Assembly (NCBI RefSeq): GCF_026250525.1
Contig: NZ_CP111043.1
Coordinates: 186,001 to 250,000, forward strand
Direction of reading: 5' to 3'
Length of the DNA: 64,000 nucleotides
From: Chondrinema litorale
Lineage (GTDB): Bacteria; Bacteroidota; Bacteroidia; Cytophagales; Flammeovirgaceae
Below the pieces are notes generated by a model. It had not been told where the DNA came from, made no database searches, and saw only the letters and a list, made by a program, of their open reading frames with translations. This document shows positions 45,983 through 54,877 of this stretch, one piece after another. How positions within the stretch are numbered: position 1 is the stretch's first letter; each line of letters begins with the position of its first letter. Position numbers and translations under genes: made by a program.

Positions 45983-47548
45983 TTATTTGCTCCTCATAAA
46001 AGTGAGAGTAAATGTTGTACCTACACTGGGTTCACTTGTTACAGATATAGAACCACCAAATGCTTCTATCTGGTTTTTTGTCATAAATAACCCAACTCCT
46101 CTTGCATCCGGATGATTATGAAAAGTTTTACTTAAACTAAAAATGTCGTTCCCAAACTTTGCCATATCTATACCCAAGCCATTATCCTCGCAGGTTAAAA
46201 CAACCTTATTCTCTTTATTTCTGCTAGAAAATTTAACATAAGACTTTTTTTCCGTATCTCGATATTTGATAGCATTTGTTAGTAAATTTTGTAAAATACT
46301 TTCCATATATGCTTTCACAAATTCAATAGAATCTGCTTCAAATTCTTCAATAACTTCTAACCTATTACTTTCGATCTCAGACTTTAAAGACTCTTTGAGG
46401 TTGAAAAGTAGATCAGAGAAATAAAGCACTTTTGTATTTTCAAATTTGTGTAGTTTAATATTGATGATTTCTGTTAACTCCTGAATAGTAATATTTAAGT
46501 TTAAAGTAACTTTTTTGAGATGATCAAAAATCTCTTTAGAGTTATCATTAAGCTTTACATTATTACTTTCTCTTTCGAGTTCATAGAGTTCGAGTAAAGA
46601 AATAATATTGTTTATAGGAGACCTTAAGTTATGTGAGACTATATAAGAGAAATCTTCCATTTGCTTATTATGGTCTCGAAGTGTCTTAGTAGTTTTATTA
46701 AGCTCTTTTATCTTAAAAGCCAGTTCCTTTTTCGCAATTTCTTCTTTAGTAATATCTCTGGCAATTGTAAGTACTTCTACCTCCCCCCTTTCGGCATTTG
46801 CAAGTGGTACAAAAACAACATTTAATGAAATCTCATTTTCAGTTAAATCTAAAGACTTAATTTTTTTTTGCAGGATGTTACCCGACTCTATGGCCTTATC
46901 TATATTTTTTTCAAGAAATCGCTTTAACTTATTTGGGTAAGCGAGATCATCGTATGTTTTGCCTTCTATAATTTCTGGTGATACATCTAAATGTTTCGTA
47001 ATTGATTTGTTCACAAATAGATGCTTATAATTTTTATCTAGCTTACTTATAGCATCAGGATTATTATCAATCAGTTTTTTTAGAAGATCTTTACTACTTT
47101 CTAACTCTAAGTTAGCTTGCTTTAACTCAGCGGTTCTTTGTTCTAAAATTCTGGAGAGTTCTTGAGGGGTTTTAAGTTCAAAAGCAGATGGTAAAACTTT
47201 AAAAAGTGAGATTACTGTAATGGTAGACACAATGCCTGTACAAAACAGAATTACTGCATTTAACCGATACACTGGCATCCAAAAGATTACAGCATCAATT
47301 AAATGAGATAATCCACATAAAAGTATAAAGAACACAAACAACAAGAATATTCCTTTAAAAGGAACATCTTTCCTCTTAATTGAAAAATATAAGAGAATTG
47401 CAGGTATAGCAAAATACGATGCCCAAATTAATAAATTAGAAAATATATAAAGCCAACCATGAAAGTCTGACCACTTTCCACAAAACCATCTTGCTGGAAA
47501 ATCTGAAACATCAAACAGCTTAAAGAAAAAGTATTTTATGGAGTTCAT
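45983..47548 (-). CDS. histidine kinase with ethylene-receptor-like membrane domain and PAS
   Basis: The 521-residue protein starts with three membrane helices (about 34-57, 66-89, 95-117) that read like the ethylene-binding domain of ETR1. SYFAIP ends helix 1, and LLCGLSHLID in helix 2 has Cys78 and His82 at the copper-ligand spacing (Cys65/His69 in ETR1). Asn38 stands where ETR1 has Asp25. A coiled coil (130-152), a PAS domain (about 153-270), the phosphoacceptor segment FSYIVSHNLRSPINNI (His306) and an ATPase domain (NLLTNAIKY, EDNGLGID, ARGVGLFMTKNQIEAFGG) follow. No response regulator is adjacent; the output partner is unknown. Ligand binding is inferred from the motif only. Confidence 0.9.
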   Translation of the reverse strand: MNSIKYFFFKLFDVSDFPARWFCGKWSDFHGWLYIFSNLLIWASYFAIPAILLYFSIKRKDVPFKGIFLLFVFFILLCGLSHLIDAVIFWMPVYRLNAVILFCTGIVSTITVISLFKVLPSAFELKTPQELSRILEQRTAELKQANLELESSKDLLKKLIDNNPDAISKLDKNYKHLFVNKSITKHLDVSPEIIEGKTYDDLAYPNKLKRFLEKNIDKAIESGNILQKKIKSLDLTENEISLNVVFVPLANAERGEVEVLTIARDITKEEIAKKELAFKIKELNKTTKTLRDHNKQMEDFSYIVSHNLRSPINNIISLLELYELERESNNVKLNDNSKEIFDHLKKVTLNLNITIQELTEIINIKLHKFENTKVLYFSDLLFNLKESLKSEIESNRLEVIEEFEADSIEFVKAYMESILQNLLTNAIKYRDTEKKSYVKFSSRNKENKVVLTCEDNGLGIDMAKFGNDIFSLSKTFHNHPDARGVGLFMTKNQIEAFGGSISVTSEPSVGTTFTLTFMRSK

Positions 47549-47703
47549 TTTCTGAGCAAAAAGAGTATCACCATATTTAGCTATAAATATCTAAATTATA
47601 AAGCGCGAAAACCTTTTTTATTTAATTTAAGCTGGTGTAAATAAGAATATCTTTTTTTAATATACCCTTAATAAATTAAATTTGCATAATACGTAAAAGT
47701 TGG

Positions 47704-50292
47704 TTGAGCAAAGTGGAAAACGGAGAAACAAAAGATAATCACAATACTCATAATGTAACACCAGTTTCGGGCATGTACGAAAACTGGTTTCTAGATTACG
47801 CTTCATATGTAATTCTTGAAAGAGCTGTTCCTACAATTGAAGATGGATTAAAGCCTGTTCAAAGGCGGATCCTTCATGCAATGAAAGAACTGGACGATGG
47901 TAGATTTAACAAAGTAGCCAATATTATTGGTAGCACTATGCAGTTTCACCCGCATGGTGATGCTTCTATAGGTGACGCTATTGTAAACATCGGTCAAAAA
48001 GATATGCTGATAGATACTCAGGGTAACTGGGGAGATATCAGGACTGGTGACAGAGCAGCTGCTTCACGTTATATTGAAGCCAGACTTTCAAAATTTGCAT
48101 TAGATGTAGTTTACAACCCTCAAACTACAAACTGGCAGCTTTCTTACGATGGTAGAAAAAAAGAGCCTGTTACACTTCCTGTTAAGTTTCCTTTGCTGTT
48201 GGCACAAGGAGCTGAAGGTATCGCAGTTGGTTTGGCAACTAAAATAATGCCTCATAACTTCTGCGAACTAATACAAGCTTCCATTAAAATTTTAAAAGGA
48301 AAAAGTGTCAGTATTGTACCAGATTTTCCGACTGGTGGTCTGGCAGACTTCTCCAATTATAATGAAGGCTTAAAGGGTGGTAGAATTCGTGTAAGAGCTA
48401 AAATCGAGAGTCGCGATAACAAAACACTACTTATAAAAGACATACCTTTTAGCACTACAACTCAAAGCTTGATAGACTCTATTATTAAAGCAAATGATCA
48501 GGGTAAAATCAAGATTAGAAAAGTAGTTGATAATACTGCCAGAGATATTGAGGTAGAAATTCATCTTTCACAAGGGCAATCACCAGATGTTACTATTGCA
48601 GCTCTCTATGCTTTTACAGATTGTGAAGTTTCTATATCGCCAAATGCCTGTGTAATTATCGATGAAAAACCTCGATTTATCAGCGTAAATGAGATTCTGA
48701 AAATTTGCACAGAGCAAACTCTTGAGTTATTAAAACAAGAGCTGAAGATCAGACAAGGTGAATTGATGGAGAAATTACTTTTCTCTTCACTTGAAAAAAT
48801 CTTCATCGAAAATAAGATATATAGAGATATTGAAGAATGTGAAACTTGGGAAGCGGTTCTTGAAACGATCGACAAAGGGTTAGAGCCTTATAAAAAAGAG
48901 TTTTACAGAGCTATCACTCAAGATGATATTATTCGATTAACAGAAATCAAAATAAAGAGGATTTCAAAGTTTGATACCTTTAAGGCAGATGAGTTAATGA
49001 GAAAACTCTCTGAAGAACTTGAAGTGATAAACTATCATCTTGAAAACCCAATAGATTACACCGTTGATTATTTTGAAAACTTACTTAAGAAATACAGCAA
49101 GGGTAAAGAAAGAAAAACGGAAATAAGTACTTTTGATACTATAACAGCAACTAAAGTTGCTGCCAATAACACCAAACTCTATATAGATAGAAAAGAAGGT
49201 TTTATTGGTTATGGACTCAAAAAAGACGAATATGTTTGTGAATGCTCCGATATTGATGACATAATTGTTTTTAGACAAGATGGTATATGCTTAGTAACTA
49301 AAATTTCAGATAAAGTATTTGTTGGTAAAAACATTTTACATGCTGAAGTTTTTGTAAAAGGTGACGAAAGAAAGGTTTATAACCTAATATATAGAGATGG
49401 TAAAACTGGTATTTCGAGAGTTAAACGCTTTCAGGTATTAGCTGTTACTCGTGATAGAGAGTACGATTTAACAACTGGTACTAAAGGCACAAAAGTACTT
49501 TACTTTACATCTAACCCCAATGGAGAAGCCGAGCTGGTTACAGTTAAATTAACTCATGCTAGTAAAGCAAAAACAAAAATATTTGACTACGACTTTACCG
49601 AATTAGATATAAAAGGCAGAGGTGCAAGAGGAAACATTTTATCGAAATATCCAATAAGAAGCATTAAGCTGAAAAGAGAAGGTGTTTCTACACTAGCAGC
49701 CGCAGACATTTGGTACGATGATGCTATTGGCACATTAAATAAAGATGATAATGGCTTATACCTAGGCAAGTTTAAAGAAGATGATCGTATAATAATTTTC
49801 TATAATACTGGCGAATACGAATTAACTAACTTCGAGCTCACCAACAGATACGATTATAGAAATATCGTTCATATCAAAAAATTCAATCCTGAAGGAATTT
49901 ATACTGCCATCCATTACGATGGGAAGAATAAATCTCATTATGTAAAGCGCTTTAAAGTTGAGACAACCACACTAGATAAAAAGTATTTGTTTATTAGTGA
50001 AAATCCAGGTTCAAAGCATGTACTGGCAACTTCTCAAAAGGAACCGCTTGTAGAAATTCAAACTAAAAACAGCAAGAAAGAACTTGAGTGGGAAAAAATT
50101 AAACTCGACGAATTTATCGATGTAAAGGGATGGAAAGCAATGGGAAACAAACTTTCTTACGATAAAGTAATGAAAGTTAAACTTCTGTCTAATGACGATC
50201 CGATAGAGGATTTAAATGACAAAAAGAATAAAGACAATTCAAACGACGACAATGATGAAGACAATAACAAAGAGCAATTAAAACTCTTTTAA
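47704..50292 (+). CDS. parC: DNA gyrase/topoisomerase IV subunit A, ParC-type
   Basis: The 862-residue type II topoisomerase A subunit has the catalytic Tyr123 (RAAASRYIEARL) and the HPHGDASIGDAI segment; Ala87 stands where E. coli has the quinolone-contacting Ser. The C-terminal domain is a divergent pinwheel with a charged Asp/Asn/Lys tail. The sequence suits the ParC-like branch of Bacteroidota. The only in-frame start at the right place is TTG 47704. A TAAATTTG match to the -7 consensus is at 47677-47684, though no good -33 box is seen. No parE gene is adjacent. Confidence 0.94.
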   Translation: MSKVENGETKDNHNTHNVTPVSGMYENWFLDYASYVILERAVPTIEDGLKPVQRRILHAMKELDDGRFNKVANIIGSTMQFHPHGDASIGDAIVNIGQKDMLIDTQGNWGDIRTGDRAAASRYIEARLSKFALDVVYNPQTTNWQLSYDGRKKEPVTLPVKFPLLLAQGAEGIAVGLATKIMPHNFCELIQASIKILKGKSVSIVPDFPTGGLADFSNYNEGLKGGRIRVRAKIESRDNKTLLIKDIPFSTTTQSLIDSIIKANDQGKIKIRKVVDNTARDIEVEIHLSQGQSPDVTIAALYAFTDCEVSISPNACVIIDEKPRFISVNEILKICTEQTLELLKQELKIRQGELMEKLLFSSLEKIFIENKIYRDIEECETWEAVLETIDKGLEPYKKEFYRAITQDDIIRLTEIKIKRISKFDTFKADELMRKLSEELEVINYHLENPIDYTVDYFENLLKKYSKGKERKTEISTFDTITATKVAANNTKLYIDRKEGFIGYGLKKDEYVCECSDIDDIIVFRQDGICLVTKISDKVFVGKNILHAEVFVKGDERKVYNLIYRDGKTGISRVKRFQVLAVTRDREYDLTTGTKGTKVLYFTSNPNGEAELVTVKLTHASKAKTKIFDYDFTELDIKGRGARGNILSKYPIRSIKLKREGVSTLAAADIWYDDAIGTLNKDDNGLYLGKFKEDDRIIIFYNTGEYELTNFELTNRYDYRNIVHIKKFNPEGIYTAIHYDGKNKSHYVKRFKVETTTLDKKYLFISENPGSKHVLATSQKEPLVEIQTKNSKKELEWEKIKLDEFIDVKGWKAMGNKLSYDKVMKVKLLSNDDPIEDLNDKKNKDNSNDDNDEDNNKEQLKLF

Positions 50293-50311
50293 GTCTAAAT
50301 CTAATTTTTAT

Positions 50312-50347
50312 AAAAAAGCAGAACTCTAAAGAGTTCTGCTTTTTTTA
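50312..50347 (+). terminator. rho-independent terminator of parC
   Basis: A nearly perfect 16-bp inverted repeat (50312-50327 with 50330-50345) with a minimal loop, then a T run. Confidence 0.9.
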
Positions 50348-50459
50348 TTTCTATTCATTATAAAATAAATCACAAAAGCTTTGCTAATAATGATTATATT
50401 TAATCTTGAATAAATACTAAATTGTATTAAATCCAACAGTCAACAAACCCCTAATTAAC

Positions 50460-52076
50460 ATGAAAAAGTCTCTCACACTCTTATTGTTATTTTTAGTTCC
50501 TCTGCTAGCTAGTTATGGACAAACTAAAAAAGTAACAGAAAAAAAAATTAAAGCATTAAAAGAAGAAGCAAAACAAAAAGTAGCTGAGAAAAAGAAATTT
50601 ACTCAGGTAATGAATGATAAAATATTCAGCTTCTCAGAACTTGGCTTTCAAGAGTATGAAACCTCTAAATACATCACTAATATTCTTGAAGAAAACGGAT
50701 TCACTATTGAGAATAACATCTCTAATATTCCTACAGCATGGATAGCAAAATGGGGTTCAGGTGAGCCAGTTATTGCAATTGGTAGTGATCTTGATTGTAT
50801 TCCGAAAGCTTCTCAAAAACCTGGTGTAGCCTATCATGACCCAATAATTGAAGGTGCTCCCGGACATGGAGAAGGTCATAACTCAGGACAAGCACTAAAT
50901 GTAACAGCAGCCTTAGTGGTAAAAGAAATTATGGAAAGAGAAAATATTCCAGGTACTATTATTCTATGGCCAGGTGTTGCTGAAGAACTAGTTGGAACAA
51001 AAGCTTTTTTTGTAAGAGATGGATACTTCGACGATGTAGATGCAGTAATTTTCACCCATGTAGGAAACAACTTAGAGGTATCTTATGGAGCAGCTAGAGG
51101 TAATGGTTTAGTATCTGTAGAATTCACATTTGAAGGTGAAGCTGCGCACGCGGCAGGTAGTCCTTGGAGAGGTAGAAGTGCACTAGATGCGGTTGAATTA
51201 ATGAATATTGGTTGGAACTTTAAAAGAGAACACCTACCAATTACACAAAGATCTCACTATGTAATTACAAATGGCGGCGACCAGCCGAATGTAGTTCCTT
51301 CTATAGCATCTGTTTGGTACTATTTCAGAGACACGTCTTATCCTGGCATAAAAAATATGTACGACGAAGCCATTAAAATTGCCAAAGGATCTGCCATGAT
51401 GACCAACACTGAGGTTACATGGAGATATTTAGGAAGTGCATGGCCAAAACATTTTAACAAAGTAATGGCTGAAACAATGTATGATAACATTAAAGAAATT
51501 GGTTTACCTGAGTGGGATGAAAAAGATCAATTATTAGCTAAATCTCTTCAAAAAGAAGTAGGATCAGATGAAAACGGTCTTGCTACTGAACTTTCAGAAT
51601 TAGGTTTACCAGTTAAATTCAACATGGGTGGTGGTTCTGATGACATTGCAGACATTTCGTGGAAAGTTCCAACCATCAACTTAAGGTATCCATCAAACAT
51701 TCCTGGTTTACAAGGCCATCACTGGTCAAATGCTGTTGCTATGGCTACTCCTATTGCTCATAAAGGATTGGTGGTAGGAGCTCAAGCAGAAGCAATGACA
51801 TTGCTCGACTTCTTTCTTAAGCCAGAACTTCTTAAAGAAGCATGGACATACTTTAAAGATGTTCAAACAAAAGAAACAGAATACACTCCTTTCTTAAATG
51901 ATGAAGATAAGCCCGCTGTTGAATTGAACACAAAAATAATGGAAACTTATAAGCCAGAATTAAAAAAGTATTACTACAATCCTGAAAAATACGATACATA
52001 TCTAGAACAACTGGGAATTACTTATCCTACAATAAAAGAAAGCAAAGAAAAATCAACTGATGGAGGTAGAGAATAA
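50460..52076 (+). CDS. exported M20-family amidohydrolase (AbgB-like)
   Basis: The 538-residue protein has a signal peptide ending LLASYGQ. The M20 dipeptidase/amidohydrolase fold shows metal-ligand segments GSDLDCIP (about 108-115), APGHGEGHNSGQ (133-144) and VAEELVG (173-179), and a dimerisation/lid domain with AAHAAGSPWRGRSALDAV. A C-terminal His (about GHHWSN) completes the site. Such enzymes split amide bonds of N-acyl amino acids or aminobenzoyl-glutamate-like compounds; the exact substrate is unknown. It is exported to the periplasm or outside. Confidence 0.9.
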   Translation: MKKSLTLLLLFLVPLLASYGQTKKVTEKKIKALKEEAKQKVAEKKKFTQVMNDKIFSFSELGFQEYETSKYITNILEENGFTIENNISNIPTAWIAKWGSGEPVIAIGSDLDCIPKASQKPGVAYHDPIIEGAPGHGEGHNSGQALNVTAALVVKEIMERENIPGTIILWPGVAEELVGTKAFFVRDGYFDDVDAVIFTHVGNNLEVSYGAARGNGLVSVEFTFEGEAAHAAGSPWRGRSALDAVELMNIGWNFKREHLPITQRSHYVITNGGDQPNVVPSIASVWYYFRDTSYPGIKNMYDEAIKIAKGSAMMTNTEVTWRYLGSAWPKHFNKVMAETMYDNIKEIGLPEWDEKDQLLAKSLQKEVGSDENGLATELSELGLPVKFNMGGGSDDIADISWKVPTINLRYPSNIPGLQGHHWSNAVAMATPIAHKGLVVGAQAEAMTLLDFFLKPELLKEAWTYFKDVQTKETEYTPFLNDEDKPAVELNTKIMETYKPELKKYYYNPEKYDTYLEQLGITYPTIKESKEKSTDGGRE

Positions 52077-52391
52077 CAGGTTACATTACATTTATTAATA
52101 CGCTATAAATTTTAGACTACTCTTTATTTCAGAGTAGTCTTTTCTTTTTTTAGAAGAAAAAGCATAAAAAAATTCAAATTCTGTATATCAAGATAAATAT
52201 AGATTGTCTAATATTACATAAACAATTGTATCATATTTGCTGTTTTATATGAATATAATACTATCAATATTGTAGAAATTTGATATTTCAATCAATCAAA
52301 TTTTTTAATACTTCTTTCTCTTCAATCAGCTCACTATTTTTTTACCAACCCACGTTGGACAAACTTTTTTGTATCACTTTAATTACTAAAT
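52077..52391. other. intergenic region with a terminator and the DUF6089 promoter region
   Basis: Apart from the terminator at 52114-52150 I saw nothing beyond AT-rich sequence that probably carries the promoter of the next gene. Confidence 0.5.
52114..52150 (+). terminator. rho-independent terminator of the amidohydrolase gene
   Basis: A 10-bp perfect stem AGACTACTCT / AGAGTAGTCT with a 7-nt loop is followed by TTTTCTTTTTTT. Confidence 0.88.
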
Positions 52392-53171
52392 ATGAGATTA
52401 CTTTTTCTTACCGCTACAATACTCTTTTTGTATGTACTACCTACTAAAGCCCAATTTACTAAATGGAGCTTTGCAGGTGGTTTTGGTATGACTGCTTACG
52501 CTGGTGATTTAGATCAAACTGGTATTAGCAATCTGAGACCAGCTTTTAATTTTGAAACATGGTATAAATTACACGAAAATATCTCGCTAAAAGCCGGAGG
52601 TAGTTTATATCAGCTAAGCGCAGATGATCATGTTGCAAGTAGAAATAGAAGTTTTAGATCGAACAACTACGAATTATATGCAGCAGTTATGATTATGTAC
52701 CCTCGCAATCGATTAGATTTCTTTACATATATAGGTGGAGGTATTACTAAAGTAGATCCAGAAGGAAGAGTTCCAGGTAGCTATTATGATTTACCACTAT
52801 ACGATATTGAAGGAACAAAAATTAAAAATCCAGCTTTAATTATGCCTTTTGGCTTAGGAATACGCTATAAGGTTACTCCGACTTTTGCTATTGTATTAGA
52901 TGGCGGATATAGACTTACAAATACTGATTATCTAGATGGTGTTAGCAGAAAAGAAATTCCTGTGAGTGAGTTAAGCCCTGCAGCTATCAGCTATTACAAT
53001 GCAGTCAACACTAAAACTGATCAGATAATAAAAAACTCAGATAATGCTACAATTGCTGGTGGTAACCCAAATTTGAATGACTTATATGGTATGCTCACTG
53101 TTAAGCTACAGTATATTTTACCAACAAGTGGTAGAAGTTTAAATAGAGCTCTTCCAGGCTTAAACAATTAA
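52392..53171 (+). CDS. DUF6089-like outer-membrane beta-barrel protein
   Basis: The 259-residue protein has a signal peptide (ending LPTKAQ) and a small barrel pattern beginning KWSFAGGFGMTAYAGDLDQTG, which fits the DUF6089/PorT-like barrels of Bacteroidota. The family has no proven function. Single gene, convergent with the response regulator. Confidence 0.8.
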   Translation: MRLLFLTATILFLYVLPTKAQFTKWSFAGGFGMTAYAGDLDQTGISNLRPAFNFETWYKLHENISLKAGGSLYQLSADDHVASRNRSFRSNNYELYAAVMIMYPRNRLDFFTYIGGGITKVDPEGRVPGSYYDLPLYDIEGTKIKNPALIMPFGLGIRYKVTPTFAIVLDGGYRLTNTDYLDGVSRKEIPVSELSPAAISYYNAVNTKTDQIIKNSDNATIAGGNPNLNDLYGMLTVKLQYILPTSGRSLNRALPGLNN

Positions 53172-53184
53172 TCTGCAAACTGTT

Positions 53185-53218
53185 ATAAAGTGTTGCTTGT
53201 TGAAAAGCAGCACTTTAT
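53185..53218. terminator. hairpin between convergent genes
   Basis: A 14-bp stem with one wobble pair (53185-53198 with 53205-53218). T-rich sequence after it is weak. Probably ends the DUF6089 transcript. Confidence 0.55.
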
Positions 53219-53231
53219 ATTTATCAATCAA

Positions 53232-53648
53232 TTATACAGATTCTTTAACTTTACAGATTTCGTCTAGTTTCTCTCTTGAAAGTGGTTTTACGATATAACC
53301 AGTTACATATTTATTTTTTGAAGCAACTTCAAAATCTTTACTGTATACAGACGAAGAAAGCATATATAAAGCTATTTTTTTATTAACACCTTCCATCAAT
53401 CCAGAATATTCTTCTAAAAACTTCCATCCATCCATTACTGGCATATTTATATCCAGCAATATCATATCTGGTAGGTCATCAATATTATTATTCACCATTT
53501 CATTAATGTAAGAAAGTGCATTTTGTGCACAATCATAAGAAATGATATTCTTGGCAAATGAACTTTGTTCTATTAGTTTATGACTTACAAAATTACTGAT
53601 CTCGTCATCATCGATTATTAAGACTGTATTAAATTGAGTCATTAGCAA
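53232..53648 (-). CDS. single-domain response regulator (CheY-like)
   Basis: The 138-residue protein (start possibly Met3) is a lone receiver domain: acidic pocket IIDDDE (Asp13-15), phosphoacceptor Asp66 in ILLDINMP, the Ser of LSSS and the conserved Lys of VKPLSREK. Without an output domain it must act by protein contact or in a phosphorelay. No kinase gene is adjacent; the nearest in the window lies at 46-47.5 kb. Confidence 0.93.
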   Translation of the reverse strand: MLMTQFNTVLIIDDDEISNFVSHKLIEQSSFAKNIISYDCAQNALSYINEMVNNNIDDLPDMILLDINMPVMDGWKFLEEYSGLMEGVNKKIALYMLSSSVYSKDFEVASKNKYVTGYIVKPLSREKLDEICKVKESV

Positions 53649-53978
53649 GTTTATTTATTTTTCTTTATTTAATGCAAAAGATATACACCATTTAGTATCA
53701 AATTTCAACTAATAGAAATTGAACCCACTTATGTAATTTCTGGCTTTTTTATATAGATATTTTCAAATCTAAATGATTAATCAATATATAGTATACCTGT
53801 TAAAAGGGATTTTTTTTATAAAAAAACGACAAACATTTAATGATTGTTAAGCCTAATCTTAAACAAAATAAAAATTGGAGTGTTGGAAAATCTTTGAAAA
53901 AATCATGTTTTTGGTTATAATTCTTCAAATTTTAAATAAGAAAAAATCATATACCACTAATTTAGGATGAAACCAAAT
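53649..53978. other. 330-bp intergenic region, no gene seen
   Basis: AT-rich sequence upstream of the response regulator and downstream of the methyltransferase gene, both on the minus strand. No coding frame, clear terminator or repeat was recognised. Confidence 0.5.
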
Positions 53979-54764
53979 TTATATCTGCGGATTTTGATAT
54001 CCTATTATATAGCTAACTTTTCCAAATTGATGTTTTTCTAATCCTATTTCCCAGATATATTTTTTGTCACGATCAGCAATTGCTACCATTTTTTTTACTT
54101 CATTTTTCCTATAAACTTTTAATACAGACACCCAACCATCCCAAACTACACAGAATGGAATTACAGGTATTATATAAGTGAATAAAAAAGTTTTTAGGGT
54201 AAAAGTCTTTAAAAATGGGAACGATAGAAACATGAACAATACTAGAAAAACCGACTGAAATAAAATGGTAATTATGTTTTTATCAAGTGGCTCTGCTATT
54301 GCGATAGGCATAGATTTCTCAACTGCTTTGTTTAAAAACTTTGTTGCAGCAAAAGGTGATAGATGATGAAATGCATTAAATACTGTCCAAAAGCCAATAA
54401 AATTTTCATTTAGCTCAGTAACATCTACTGAATCTTTTCTAAAATTTACTTCACCATCAGTACTTTTATTTATCTTCTTAAATGCTTCAATATTTGGATA
54501 TTTATCAGTTAAAACTGCCCTAAATTCTTCATTATATTTATCCTTATATGCTTTTCGTAAATGTAGAATTACTCCACCACCACCAGAACAAAAATCTATA
54601 AAGTTCTTATGATTTGTCAAACTTATTACTTTAAAAATCTTCGGGTATACATTTATAAATACATCAAAAGTTTGCATAATCAATTGAAGGAAATTGGTTT
54701 GTATATTCCTAAAAGACTCAGGATACCAATCAAAATCTTCAAACTCAAAAAGATATTTTCTCAT
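53979..54764 (-). CDS. methyltransferase-like protein with membrane segments
   Basis: The 261-residue protein has a Rossmann-like motif I, FIDFCSGGGGVILHLRKAY (about 55-73), a downstream AVLTDKYPN (about 83-91) and FNAFHHLSP, which suit a class I SAM methyltransferase of the kind that acts on lipids. After IAIAEPLD two hydrophobic helices (about 163-210) break the fold and suggest a membrane hairpin. The C-terminal part is basic and soluble. Substrate is unknown; a membrane lipid or isoprenoid quinone is plausible but unproven. Confidence 0.72.
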   Translation of the reverse strand: MRKYLFEFEDFDWYPESFRNIQTNFLQLIMQTFDVFINVYPKIFKVISLTNHKNFIDFCSGGGGVILHLRKAYKDKYNEEFRAVLTDKYPNIEAFKKINKSTDGEVNFRKDSVDVTELNENFIGFWTVFNAFHHLSPFAATKFLNKAVEKSMPIAIAEPLDKNIITILFQSVFLVLFMFLSFPFLKTFTLKTFLFTYIIPVIPFCVVWDGWVSVLKVYRKNEVKKMVAIADRDKKYIWEIGLEKHQFGKVSYIIGYQNPQI

Positions 54765-54877
54765 AATCTGCTAATCTCAAAAAAAATTACGGGATAAACC
54801 TTTATTCGATAACATTTCATACTATATTTCAAATCAAAGTTTAATAAGGGCTACAAAAAAATAACAAGTTAATACAA

